DNA of 64,000 nt, from positions 62,001 to 126,000 of the forward strand of contig CALSFV010000097.1 in assembly GCA_943737045.1 (NCBI GenBank), read 5' to 3'. Below are positions 1 to 11,194 of the stretch, piece by piece. How positions within the stretch are numbered: position 1 is the first letter of the stretch; each line of letters starts with the position of its first letter. The translations under genes were made by a program, and so were the position numbers. The stretch is from Parapristionchus giblindavisi (Eukaryota; Nematoda; Chromadorea; Rhabditida; Diplogasteridae). The notes under the pieces are model-generated. The model made no database searches. It was not told where the DNA came from and saw nothing but the letters and a program-made list of their open reading frames with translations.

Positions 1-735
1 AATGTTTTCGATGGGATGAATTAGTGATCGGTGTCAATAACAAAAATATGAAGATATGATTTTCCCACACCTTGTTAGCAGTATGGAGGGAGGAGAATCT
101 AAGTTGTATTCATTCATATCATTCATATTTCATCATATAATGCATCCCCGGCTCCGTAGACTCCTCATGGAAATTGAGGTTTGGTTTAAATATATTCAAC
201 ATATATTCAAGGTTTAAACACCTCAAATGGATATTCTAAAAATTGTAAAATAAGCTAGAATCAAAAATAAGTAAATTTACAGAGAGCTGCTGAGATCGCT
301 GTTATCTTTAGCTGTTTCTTACTTATATTTTCAACTCTATTGTTCATTCTCTGTATTACACGCTGTGAAGATTCAACCCCAATCGATCAATAATCAATAT
401 GAGATCACTCTGGAAACCATGGTTCAACATCCAAATTATCGATTATAATATCGATTGCAACCCATCGCTGTCTTTTCAATATTTCCAACCATATCATTTG
501 CATGTCACTAAATCTCAAATATCAATATTTATATCCAATAAGTGTTCATAATTATTTATCGAATTATACTTTAAGCAATAAAAATATACATTTTCATATG
601 ATTTGTCCTCATTTCATGTCAGATAAAGTAGTTATTGTTTCTTATTGCCCAGCAATTAAAGTATGAGATAAATACGAACATTTGAAAGCCCATTCTTGAC
701 TGAAAACGGTCTGATATATCTGTCCGTACCTATGA
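1..735 (+). repeat. Segmental repeat, copy 1 (decayed)
   Basis: First of three diverged copies of a segment seen again at about 4285-5115 and 5770-6520. All share the text around ATGGGATGAATTAGT, a CCATGGTTCAACATCCAAATTATCG block and, in copies 1 and 2, a tail with ATTCTTGACT and AAACGGTCTG. The frame that is open in copy 2 is closed here by a TGA soon after GGNNKNMKI-like codons (position about 58), so this copy looks non-coding. The left edge is cut by the window. Confidence 0.75.
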
Positions 736-3700
736 AGTTCAGTGAATTGTTTTGCACTATCTAGAGTCAAGAAATATTTTTCGTTTCTATGACATTATGA
801 ATGATATCGGAGCAAACAATGATCAGTACACTTTTCATATTTTTCAAATCTCTCCTCTCTGTCTTTCTCACTCCTATAACAAAGTCTTCATTCAATTTCC
901 CAAACTAGGTTATTCCTCCCGACCATCTACATCAATCTCTTGTCTCTATTACAATGCCCGATCTCTTGTCAATAAGCTCCCGGCCCTACATCAAGTGCTC
1001 AAAGTTGAAAAGCCCGATATTATAATTTTCACAGAAACCTGGTTGAATAGTCGTATAATATCTTCTCTTCTTATTGGTAACTTACCGTACCTTGTAATCC
1101 GCCGTGATCGATCCAATCGTCGCGGTGGTGGTATTATCATCTTCATTCGTGATCACTTCCACTATTCCCTCATTCAATCTATTGATGTTAGTCTAGAAGT
1201 TCTCTCTATTGATCTGCTTACGCCCTCCTCAATGTCCATCCGTATTTGTGTTGCCTACCGTCCCTCCAACTATAGTATTTCTCAAACTGAATCCCTTATT
1301 GATTGCCTATCCGACATTGTTACCACTTCTCCTCATCCCGTTCTTATAGTTGGTGATTTCAATTCCGACAATCTCACCGATGACCCTTCGGCCATAGACA
1401 AATCCCTTATTTCTTTCGTTGAAAATTCATCTCTTTCTCATCTTATTCGCTCTCCTACTAGAAATAATCGATGTATTGATTGGTTACTTGCTAGTGACAA
1501 CAATACTGTAATTGATCCTACCGTAATACCTGCATTTCCCTCATCTGATCACTCTGGTATATATTTCTCTATCGATTATCACTCTCTTCCCCCTACTCAA
1601 AAAATAATCAGAGACTTTGCACGCGCAGATAATGATTCATTCTCATCTCACATAGAGAACATTGATTGGTATAGTATATTTTGTGTTGCACCTGACCCTG
1701 ATTCCATGTATAATGCTTTTGTATCTATTGTTCTAGAAGGTATTGACATGTTTGTCCCTTTTCACCAGCCACGACCCACCACTGCTTCGTATCCCCCACA
1801 TATTCAACGTCTTATCAGTCACCGAAACATTCTCTTCTCTAAAATTCATATTCCCTCTGTCCGTATTCAATATGAAAAGTCAAGTAAAGATCTTTTGAAT
1901 CAGATTAAAAAATGGAACCAATTTTGTGAACATAAAAAGCTGAAACAATCAAATGATCTCTACAGGCACATTAGATCCCTCACAAAGCCCAAATCAGCTG
2001 CACCTAAACAGTTACTTTCTTCCAATGGCTCCATTCTGTATGATGTTAAGGCTATTTCCAACTTATTAGCTTCACGTTTCTCATCCCATTTCACTCTTGA
2101 TAATGGTGTCCCTATTTCCATTCCCACTCATCCTTTTCCTCCTTTCCTATCAAATGTTTCATTCTTGCCACACGAAGTCCACAAAGCCCTTAAAAAGCTC
2201 TCTCCTTCATGTTCCACTGGTTATGATAACATTCCTCAGATTATATTTAGAAAATGTGCATTTGCTCTTTCACTCCCATTATGTGATATTTTCAACATAA
2301 GTATGTTATCCAACACTGTTCCCTCTCTTTGGAAACATTCTTTAATTACTCCAATACCCAAACCCGGTAAGGATCACAAACTCCCAGACTCCTATCGTCC
2401 CATCTCCATTCTCTCACCTGCCTCTAAAACAATGGAAAGACTTGTCAAGGAAAAACTTGCCCCTTACCTGTTCCGTTTTGACATTATTCCACCCTATCAG
2501 CATGGTTATCGTCCCGGTGCTTCTGTTCTCACAAATATTATTGATTGTGAGAATGATTGGTCTCTTGCTCATTCCCGAAAACAACACACAGATGTCATCT
2601 TTCTAGATTTTTCACGTGCCTTTGATACTGTTCCTTTCTCTAAATTGATTTCCAAATGCACACATTATGGTATTCATGGTAATCTCTTACAATGGATTAC
2701 ATCATTCCTTTCTGATAGACACTTTTCTGTCCGACTTGATGGTTGTCTTTCCGACTCTTTCCCTGTTCTCTCTGGTGTTCCACAAGGATCTGTACTAGGG
2801 CCCATTCTATTTAATTTATATATTTCTGATATCACCCATATTATCTCTCAATTTCCCGATGTACACATCAAATCATATGCAGATGATATCAAATTGTACA
2901 TTTCTTATTCGCCTGATTCTTCCCAATCTAAGGTTTCGCAATTACAAAATGCTTTGAATTGTATTCATTCTTGGACCATTGTTAACCAGCTCTCTCTCTC
3001 TGAATCAAAATGCACTCATCTTCATATTGGTTCATCTCCTCCTTCCTATTCAATCAATAATATCATTCTCAATAGTCAATCCCCTCAACGTGATCTAGGC
3101 GTCCAAATTGTCCCCACTCTCCTCAGAAATGCCTCAATTGATGACCGTACTTGTAAAGCCAAAACTGCCTTATTCACAATGCTCCGTGCCGTTTCTGTCA
3201 ATAATCCTGATATTCTAGTCAAATGTTACCGTACTTATGTTCTTCCTCATCTTGATTTCGCTTCTCCTTTCTGGAACCCCTATACTAAGAAAGATAGTCA
3301 GAAAATAGAGAAGGTCCAAGAACAATTCACTCGAATTCTATTCTATCGTTGCTATCCATCTCCTTCTTATCCTCTTGGTCTTCCTTCCTACTCAAATCGT
3401 CTGTCTATTCTTGGTCTTCAAGCGCTTTATGAGAGGAGAGTCATCACTGACCTAGTTTTCGCCCGTAGGATTATGAATGGCGATACAGTTCTAGATAGAA
3501 ATAGATTCTTTACATTTAGACCCCTCAGAGATAGATCACATACTTTCGGAATACATGTTGAGTTCACTAGATCAACTCCACGATTCAATTGTTTTTCTAG
3601 AAGAGTAGCTAGATTATTAAGTGAATTGCCATCTCATGTACATTGCTCACCTAGTTTAAATGTATACAAAAATAGATTATCACAATTAGATTTGTCCAAG

Positions 3701-4140
3701 TTTACCGTTTATCGATAATTGTATCAATATCTTCATTAATAGTTGCACATCTATATTTATCCCCTTGTCATAGCATTCATCCCCTTCTCCCTCTAGAATA
3801 TCTCTTTAATTCAGCACCACCCATACCCATTAGCAATCTAGCATCTGGTTCTCGGAGCAGAGTCAACCTGGTCACCGAGTCCTCTTCCTCGGATAATTCC
3901 TCCTACTCTCACTCCCACCATGAGAGAAAGACCAGACGATGACAAGATGAGCCCAGTTTGCCTAATTGATTGATCTCTATATATTTCTTACCTTATGCAC
4001 CCCACCACCTTTTATTCACCATAGCATTTATGAGAGTCATTATCATCATGTATCATTATGTTTCACTCGTATTTTCTAATTGTTTCTCGTTGCGCTCTCG
4101 GGCGTAGATAAAATATATATATATATAAAACATTATTCAC
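736..4140 (+). mobile_element. Non-LTR retrotransposon (LINE, CR1/Jockey-like)
   Basis: The element lies between repeat copies 1 and 2 and is built around a single long open frame. About 420 bases of 3' region follow the ORF and end near an (AT)n run at about 4107-4127. No LTRs are visible. The exact 5' and 3' ends were not resolved and no target-site duplication was confirmed. The intact ORF implies recent insertion relative to the decayed segmental copies on either side. Clade assignment (CR1/Jockey-like rather than RTE) rests on domain order and the absence of RNase H, and is tentative. Confidence 0.75.
797..3718 (+). CDS. LINE ORF: AP-type endonuclease plus reverse transcriptase
   Basis: This encodes the enzyme a non-LTR element uses to nick DNA and copy its RNA at the target. 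The frame is open from 752, but the first ATG is at 797, giving about 973 residues. Counting from the frame opening at 752, an endonuclease domain (roughly 60-275) has YNARSL, ETWL, VGDFN and the SDH signature at 265-267. The reverse transcriptase (roughly 480-760) has GVPQGSVLGPILFNLYISD and the catalytic YADD at 709-712. The C-terminal part holds WNPY-like and thumb-type segments. There is no RNase H domain and no separate gag-like ORF1 upstream, so the element may be 5' truncated or belong to a one-ORF type. No stop or frameshift interrupts it. Codon use is pyrimidine-rich, unlike the host genes. Confidence 0.9.
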   Translation: MNDIGANNDQYTFHIFQISPLCLSHSYNKVFIQFPKLGYSSRPSTSISCLYYNARSLVNKLPALHQVLKVEKPDIIIFTETWLNSRIISSLLIGNLPYLVIRRDRSNRRGGGIIIFIRDHFHYSLIQSIDVSLEVLSIDLLTPSSMSIRICVAYRPSNYSISQTESLIDCLSDIVTTSPHPVLIVGDFNSDNLTDDPSAIDKSLISFVENSSLSHLIRSPTRNNRCIDWLLASDNNTVIDPTVIPAFPSSDHSGIYFSIDYHSLPPTQKIIRDFARADNDSFSSHIENIDWYSIFCVAPDPDSMYNAFVSIVLEGIDMFVPFHQPRPTTASYPPHIQRLISHRNILFSKIHIPSVRIQYEKSSKDLLNQIKKWNQFCEHKKLKQSNDLYRHIRSLTKPKSAAPKQLLSSNGSILYDVKAISNLLASRFSSHFTLDNGVPISIPTHPFPPFLSNVSFLPHEVHKALKKLSPSCSTGYDNIPQIIFRKCAFALSLPLCDIFNISMLSNTVPSLWKHSLITPIPKPGKDHKLPDSYRPISILSPASKTMERLVKEKLAPYLFRFDIIPPYQHGYRPGASVLTNIIDCENDWSLAHSRKQHTDVIFLDFSRAFDTVPFSKLISKCTHYGIHGNLLQWITSFLSDRHFSVRLDGCLSDSFPVLSGVPQGSVLGPILFNLYISDITHIISQFPDVHIKSYADDIKLYISYSPDSSQSKVSQLQNALNCIHSWTIVNQLSLSESKCTHLHIGSSPPSYSINNIILNSQSPQRDLGVQIVPTLLRNASIDDRTCKAKTALFTMLRAVSVNNPDILVKCYRTYVLPHLDFASPFWNPYTKKDSQKIEKVQEQFTRILFYRCYPSPSYPLGLPSYSNRLSILGLQALYERRVITDLVFARRIMNGDTVLDRNRFFTFRPLRDRSHTFGIHVEFTRSTPRFNCFSRRVARLLSELPSHVHCSPSLNVYKNRLSQLDLSKFTVYR

Positions 4141-4284
4141 CCTTTAAAACGCAAGGCGGCTTAAGCGTGCCTCGCACCGCATTTAGACAGGACTAACGGG
4201 CGGGAGTGTGTAGTACTACATATGTACATATACAATGCATATATTACACATATATATTTGAACAGAATATGTATTATCATACAA

Positions 4285-5115
4285 AGATCATAGAGATCAT
4301 AGATTCACAATTACTGTATTGGTATGTTTTGGATGGGATGAATTAGTTATCGGTGGCAATAACAAAAATATGAAGATATGGTTTTCCCACGCCTTGCTAG
4401 CAGAAGGAAAGGAGGAGAATCTAAGTTGTATTCATTCATATCATATCTTATTACATCACATAATGCACCCCTTCTTCCTTAGAATCATTGAAGCTGAGGT
4501 TGGTCGTAGATATTTTTATAAATATATGTATGTTAAAGATTCAAACGTTCATGAACACCTCAAATGGATATTAGAAATTTTTTTAATGAGCTATAGAATC
4601 AATCAAAAATTTTGCAGGGAGTTCCTGAGATAACTCTTGCCACCTTCATCTTAATGATATTTTGTATGCTATTCGTCATTTCTCTCATTTACATGATGTA
4701 GAAATTCAACCCCGATCGTTCAATAATCAATGTGAGATCACTCTGGAAACCATGGTTCAACATCCAAATTATCGATTATAATATTGATTGCAACTAGATA
4801 TCCCATACTATTTTCTTCAATGTACCCTTTATTATTATATTTGAATATCACTAAATCCCAAATATCCATTTTCATATCCAATTATTCAACTCACCCACTT
4901 TCTTTATGATAACTGATGAAATGTTAAAGTATTCATAATTATTTTGATTGATTTATCGAATTATACTTTAAGCAATACAAATATACATTTTCATATGATT
5001 TTTCCTCATTTCATGTCAGATAAAGTACTTACTGTATCCTATTGCAAAGCATTTAAACTATGAGATCGAAACGAACATTTGAAAGTCCATTCTTGACTAA
5101 AAACGGTCTGATCTA
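4285..5115 (+). repeat. Segmental repeat, copy 2
   Basis: This is the best preserved of the three copies. It aligns by eye with 1-735 and 5770-6520 from a leader (TTCACAATTACTGTATT) through to AAACGGTCTG. The LINE sits just before it and a fold-back element just after it, so the three copies may once have been a closer tandem array. Confidence 0.75.
4319..4633 (+). pseudogene. Possible remnant exon in segmental repeat copy 2
   Basis: An open frame of about 104 codons reads FGWDELVIGGNNKNMKIW, then a hydrophobic and basic tail, ending at TGA. The matching frames in copies 1 and 3 carry early stops. This looks like an exon of a duplicated gene of which only this copy stays open, or a chance ORF inside a repeat. 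The annotated start is not ATG-supported by context. I do not recognise the protein and assign no function. Confidence 0.3.
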
Positions 5116-5141
5116 TAATATATATGTATATATACATACAG

Positions 5142-5728
5142 TACATCAGAGTCCCCTCCTTGGCATGGGATTCCTTGTTATCCCCTCGATTTTACGTTGA
5201 TAATAATGAATACCAGCTCTTCAAATTGTTTGCGTTGTTTTACTCCAAATTTGACCGAATTTATCATGGAAAGGCTGGAATTTTATAATTACGTAGCGTG
5301 AGAAAAATTTTCGAAAATTTTAATTTCCATAAATTAATTCCTTTGAAAACTGCCACCGAGCCCAATCCGAAATCGCGTATAAGCGACGGAAATCCATCTC
5401 CCCTCTTCCCTGTGTTATTAATGTGATTATGAACATTTATATTTGATGGAATAAAGAAATAAATAAATAAATAAATTTTTACAAATGCAAAATTTTTTGA
5501 AGAACTCGCGCACAATCACAAATTCAATTTCGAAGTGACTTTTTTCCAGCTTTTTTTACTATTCTTTAGCACAATTTAGTTGCTTTTAAAAATTCCAATC
5601 TTTCAGTTATAAATTCTATCTGGAGTAAAACAATGCATACAATTTGAAGAGCTGATATTCATTATTCACAGCGTAAAAATCCGAGGGGACAGAGGGGATC
5701 CCATGTCAAGAAGGGGATTCTGATGTAC
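5142..5728. mobile_element. Fold-back (inverted-repeat) element, GTACATCAGA ends
   Basis: The left arm (about 5142-5255) begins GTACATCAGAGTCCCCTCC. The reverse complement of the right arm (about 5625-5728) begins GTACATCAGAATCCCC. The two match for about 110 bases with some mismatches, for example around AGCTCTTCAAATTGT and TTTTACTCCA. The middle holds unrelated AT-rich DNA with an (AAAT)n run near 5455-5478. It encodes nothing recognisable and fits a non-autonomous DNA transposon. Confidence 0.8.
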
Positions 5729-5769
5729 CTAAATTGAATTAAATATTTATTCTCACTGAAAGACCATAG

Positions 5770-6520
5770 AAGATTCACAATTACAGTATTTGAATGCTTT
5801 CGATGGGATAAATTTGTGATTGGTGGCAATAACAAATATATGAAGAGCTGATTCTCCCACACCTTGTTAACAGAAGGAAAGGGGGAGACTCTAAGCTGTA
5901 TTCATTCTGATCATTCTTATTTCATTATATAATGTACCCATGGCTCCATATACTAATGAGGAATGAGATTGGTATACTTATCGCTACAAATATAAATATT
6001 AAAGGTTCAAACGTTCATGAACGTCTACTCGTAATATGAAATCGTTCTTATTCATATTAAGTGTTGATATCATCAGTTTTTTAAACTCCGAACAATCATT
6101 ACTCTTATTTCATATGGGGGACAAACAAATGGATAGAAGAAACCATTGTAAATTGAGATAGAATCAATAAAAAAGGTTTACAGGATTTCTTTGCGTTCAC
6201 TGTTGCCATCAACTTATTCTTATCGTTATTTTCCATTCTATTTTTCATTTTCGCTAATGTATACTGAAGAGATTCAACGGCGATCGATCAATAATCACTC
6301 TGGAAAACCATGGTTTAACATCCAAATTATCGATTTTGGAATCGATTGCAATTAAATATCCCATCACTGTTTTCAATATTTTCAACTCTTTGCTATTTGA
6401 ATATTTTAAATCCCAATTATCCATATTCATATTCATATCCAATTCTTCCACTTCAAGTACCTACTGTATCCTACTGAACATCATTTCAACTATAAGATCG
6501 ATACGGACATTTGACACTAT
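5770..6520 (+). repeat. Segmental repeat, copy 3 (most diverged)
   Basis: It shares TTCGATGGGATAAATT, the GGTGGCAATAACAAA block, GATTCAACGGCGATCGATCA and the CCATGGTTTAACATCC block with copies 1 and 2. Its reading frame is broken by TGA soon after the GGCAATAAC block. Spacing between shared blocks differs, so insertions and deletions have accumulated. Confidence 0.65.
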
Positions 6521-6599
6521 TGCACTTCTATTACTACTCTCTCTCTCTCGTACTCTAGTAGTCTCTTCTACCATTTCCCTTCCCTATCTAACAATATCT

Positions 6600-7400
6600 G
6601 CATAGGAAAGGATTTGTATATCGTATTCTACCTTTACTGTATTCATTAATCTCTTTTTGATGGAATAAAAATATTTTTAAGATAAGAAGATATCTCAAGA
6701 AATATGTCCACTAATAATGATAGTCTGATAAACATCAATCGATATTTGAGGACATACCGTTATAATACATTTTATCAGGTTTTCTCATAGCACATTTTCT
6801 AAAGGAAATAATATGTAGATAGGATTCGTATTGTATCTACCATATACATCTTCTATTCGTATTGTATCTACCATATACATCTTCTATTCCGTGTAATCAA
6901 TCAACCATACTACCGATTCATTGTTATACCACATGTTATGACTGTGAAGAGAAGAAGTTGTTATGTCAGGATTGAATCAATTCCAGAAATCATTCAAACT
7001 CTTTCGTCTCACAAACATCTTTAATAAATGTATAAGTTTTCGTGGATCTTCAGATATGATTTAATCATCAACTACGTTATTCTCATCTTTTCTCATATAG
7101 GGAAGTCTGTTAAATCACGCAGATAGAAGGTTTCATATTTGACGCATCTTCCACCATGCAAAATGTCTTATTGGCTAAATAACATAAGTTTTGATTTTTA
7201 TTAGTAATATCAACCCTGAACTTGCTGAATGCTTCTATAATATCCTCAACTCTTCCCCATCCCATCCATTCGAACATCGAAACATCTATCACATTTTTCT
7301 ATCCAATTGAGCTTGGCAAAATGGTCATATTCTCTTGTAACATTCATGTAAGTTCACGTTAAATACAGAATATTAACCCCTATATAAAAGATCGCAATTC
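6600..7400. other. No gene seen; 31-bp tandem duplication
   Basis: AT-rich DNA without a convincing exon on either strand. The only structure noted is a perfect direct duplication of a 31-base unit beginning ATTCGTATTGTATCTACC at 6824-6854 and 6855-6885. Confidence 0.5.
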
Positions 7401-8348
7401 GATCAATTTACTGGGATAGGTTTTTTGAAATTTGTTCTATCAGGATGTTGTGCCGATTATACCAGATTCCGGCTACTGGGGTTTTCGACCACGCCGGATC
7501 GAATGGCACTGGTCCCGAGCCGATCCGGAGCCGTCTTTTAGGTGAAACGCCGGCTCTCGGGTTTTTTGCACATTTTGGCGCGCAACTTGGTGTCAAGTAT
7601 ATCAAAAATTTAAAGTTGGTATATCAAAATGACCACAAGACTTGGGGCAATCCAAATCGTATTTTTGACGATTTTTCCCAATCACGGGTTGCCGCGAGAT
7701 TAGCGTTCGAATTTGGCGGAGAGCAAAAAAATGCAAAAATCGGGCGCGCATAATTTGATTGCTCGAAATCGGCTCTATAACTTTTTGAGATTAAGACTTA
7801 TATTAAACATCTTTTTACGGCGCATCTTTTGGTGCTAACGCCACGCGCCTTGTCCCCCGGGATTATGACGAAATAGGCCTGGGAAGAAATCCGGAAAGTA
7901 GGTTTTTCGCTATTTTCACCTATTCAACGTAATTTTCGCGTCCCGGCTCCTGAAAGTAAATTGTAAAACTCGACGCGGCGCAACTTTTTGCTTTTGGGCC
8001 CAACTCATTCCGAGCAATATTCACGGAGTTGTGCGGTCGCGAATAATGGTAAATTTTTAACATTTTCAAAAAACTCAAATTTCGCACCTTTTTTATTCAA
8101 CCAAACTATGCTCATGTTGTAGCGCTTGAAAAACTGATTTAGAAAAACTATGTCTCTTCACCTCCGCACGACCTCTTTGTACCGCGAAAAATCGCCGAAA
8201 AGGTGCAAAAACACGATTTTGCCAGTTTTCTTGGTTAAACTTATTTTTAAAATTGTTTTACGCGTTTTATATGGCAAAGAAAGTTGTAGCCCCACTCTTT
8301 GCGCGTCGATTGGTGTATAATATGACTATATTCATAAATAAAATGAAC

Positions 8349-8416
8349 CCATGGCGTCGAGGTAAAGAGGTACTACTCTGAAAACACCGAGCGGGTTCGA
8401 ACCCCGGTTCGATCCA
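8349..8416 (+). repeat. tRNA-like segment (A-box/B-box remnant)
   Basis: ATGGCGTCGAGG resembles an internal A box, and GGTTCGAACCCCGG is a near-perfect B box about 40 bases later, followed by a TTTTGCTGATTTTTCC stretch. The cloverleaf stems do not pair well by eye, so this is a tRNA-derived relic rather than a working tRNA. The flank TTTTGCTGATTTTT resembles the flank of the tRNA-like module at 33610-33680. Confidence 0.5.
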
Positions 8417-8887
8417 AAACTTTTGCTGATTTTTCCTGACTGAAATAAGGTGTTCCAAGGTAGTTTTTCGTGTTAAGAATGATGAAACAACTTGTTTTGA
8501 GTCATTCTGAGCAGGAAAACATGTCATGCATGACTCTTAACTCTAACCTCGCTTCAATTGATATCTATAGCGACATTCATTCAGGTCAACGAAATTATAG
8601 AAAAAAATTTCAATATTGAGACAAACATTGATCCTAAGACAATGTCGGAAAGCTTATGAACGAGTCCACGAATGAGTTTCATGTCATGCAATATAGAAAA
8701 TGGGGGGTTGGGGGGGTGTCCCCCCCAAACAATCAAAAGGTTGAGCCTGCTTCCAAGTAATTTTGCCGTACAAAATCCAAAGCAAATAGTTTTATGTTGT
8801 CGTTTTTCATATATTTTTTCGACAAATCGTCTAATAAGTCAGAAAACAAGAGAAAAGGGTCCATACTAGGCGACTCGAGCATTTTAT

Positions 8888-8919
8888 GCGGAAGGGTGCG
8901 CAGCACCCTTCCGCGCTAG
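8888..8919. other. Perfect 12-bp hairpin followed by GCTAG
   Basis: Stem GCGGAAGGGTGC, loop GCA, and the exact complementary stem, followed directly by GCTAG. The arrangement recalls Helitron 3' ends and the CTAG-ending hairpins at 25915-25936 and 27889-27910. The base after CTAG is C here, not T. Confidence 0.5.
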
Positions 8920-8929
8920 CGCAATGCTC

Positions 8930-11190
8930 CTCCCGTGCTTCAAGTATAATAATGAAACGCTTAGAAGTAAAACAATTTTCGGCTCTGCCCCTAGCACTGC
9001 TAGTACAACGATAAATAAATTAAATATCTGTATCATAATTCAGTTGTATTTTCTATTTGTACAATATATTTCAATCCCTATTCTTCTTCTTCTCTTATGT
9101 TTTGTTATTCCTTTGTCTTCTTGTTCTGATTGAGGAAATCACTTGATTACTACTCTCCCTCTCCCTCTCCCTCTTTCTCCCTCTCCCTCTCCCCCCTCTC
9201 CCTCTCCCCCCCCCTCTCCCTCTTCCTCCCTCTCCCTCTCTCTCCCTCTTCCTTCTTTTCTTTCCTCTGAAGTCTTACTTCCATAAAGGACCAAAGTGAT
9301 GACACCCTCTACCCTCCAACTCTTTCTCTCTTGTCTCTCTGAATAGCCCATTACAAGTGGTAACCAGCATAAGTAATACATTCTCTCTTCTTGATTATTC
9401 CAATTAGTCTTCTTCCTCATCTTATTCTTTTTCTTCTTTCCAGCTGTGAATAGCTTTGCATGATATGTTATATTATCTTGCAACATTCATGTTTTTTTTT
9501 TAAAGTTGATCTTGAGTAAATAAATACAATACATAAAATGTTCTAATTCCACTGATTTATTAGTTTGATTACCAAGTTTTTTTTAGTTTTTGAGCAGCAT
9601 ATTTGAAGAGCTTCCATTCCTGGTTATTGTCATGAGAACACAGAAATCAGAAAATGAACTGAAAAGTCATAAATAGATGGAAACACCTAATACATTATTC
9701 TTTCCATTCGTATATGATATTGCATTGTTCTTTGCATAGATGGACTCGACTATTCATTGATTACATTAATAATACATTTCATCTTCTTCTCATCCTCAAC
9801 AAAAAGATTCAATGGACCTCGTATCTATTCAGATCTATAGACATATTCAGTATTCTATCACAGATACACTCAGATATCTACGTATGGGAAGGGGAGTAAT
9901 TTCACCTGTCAAGACTCTTTTTCATACGTTCATTATGAGATGGACAATATTGACAAGAACGGACAATTGATATGTGTTATATTTCATAATAATATTTCGT
10001 CAAAAGATCAAAGACCAAATCCCTTAGAATCAGAGAATCGACTACTATATCATATACGTGAGGGAAACTGAAAATTCACATCAAATTGCGTCTTCTTTAA
10101 AATGTAGTCCAAGAACGAATCTGGTGAGATATAAATATTAATAATATTATTAATAATCGTACTCATTGCAGAAATCATTCCTTCCGTGTGTGCATAATTC
10201 TGTTTAATATCTAATCATACATCTTCTATGTCTTCTCTTCATCTTCTCATTACCAATTCTTCTCATATTTTACTCGATTTCTTCGAATAAGTTCGAATAG
10301 ATCATTCATAGTTCTCTTTAAGATGTCCTTCCATTTAGAAAAAATGTAAATAAATAAATAAAAATACACGTTAAAGTAATGTAGTTCCTTGTGGTACTAC
10401 GTGAATAAGTGGGTCCGCGTCTCATTTCATCTATTTCTAGTACTTCGCAACAAAAGTATACCAGTACGCGGAATATATACTGAACAACTAATATGAATGA
10501 ATCACATCGAAAATATCTTATTATTGGCCAAATATAAGTTATAATCGACGTCATAGTGAATAGTCGTCTTTCGAAAGATTCAACCATTTAATTGTAAGGA
10601 ATACATTCATTCATTCATTCTTCTCTCATTTACTATTTCTTCAATCTGGTTCAGACGTTCGAATTACAATAGAAGAAAGAAGATAAGAAATGGATAAAGA
10701 GCATAAGATAATTGTCTATAATTGTGAGAAGAACTGAGAGATCAATCTGTTGATGAACTGAATAACAAACAAGTGATGATTATAGATTTATGTATATTGT
10801 CAGATGTAGAGAAGTATACACAATACAAATAATTGAAATTGTATAGTAAAAGATTCTGGATCGAAATTATCATTGGATAATTGATTCCATTCATCTATTC
10901 TATGTGAAACTTAACTTGAGTCCAAAATATTTGCATATATGCTACTGTATCATCGAAGGGGAAACATGGCGTAGACTTCTACTTCTTAAGTACTTATCAA
11001 GATACAGAGGGTACGGGACTACGAGAGAGGGAGGGAGAGGGAGAGAAGGAGAGGGAGAAGGAGAGGGGTGAGAGAGAGAAGGAGAGAGAGAGGGGGAGTA
11101 AGCTAAACTCCACCCCTTCATGGACCATGGTATGACTCTATTCACTATTCTCCCTCTATCTATATAGGGGCACACTCTTTCTTCTTCATC
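8930..11190. other. No gene seen; pyrimidine-rich repeat at 9150-9255
   Basis: The segment contains a (CTCCCT)n-like tract at about 9150-9255 and a purine-rich (GAGAGG)n-like tract at about 11018-11098 just ahead of the neuropeptide gene. ORFs crossing these tracts are low-complexity artefacts. No other exon is supported. The last part may include the promoter and 5' UTR of the gene starting at 11195. Confidence 0.5.
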
Positions 11191-11194
11191 TATC

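Larger units (their letters stand above)
7400..8930. repeat. GC-richer repeat-like block with tRNA-like segment and hairpin
   Basis: Base composition shifts sharply to higher GC with many CpG (GGCGCGCAACTTGG, ACTCGACGCGGCGC) compared with the flanks. Overlapping ORFs on both strands at 7408-7753 look like by-products of this composition. The block holds a tRNA-like segment (8349-8416), a G/C-run pair near 8702-8727 and a perfect 12-bp hairpin at 8888-8914. I take it to be one or more decayed mobile elements; no transposase was recognised. Confidence 0.5.

Noticed and set aside
7408..7753. ORFs on both strands at 7.4-7.75 kb (65 and 102 codons)
   Set aside because: They overlap head-on in a CpG-rich repeat-like block without splice or family evidence.
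9139..9486. 115-codon minus-strand ORF with Lys/Glu-rich end
   Set aside because: Half of it translates a CTCCCT tract, and the rest has no recognisable domain or start support.
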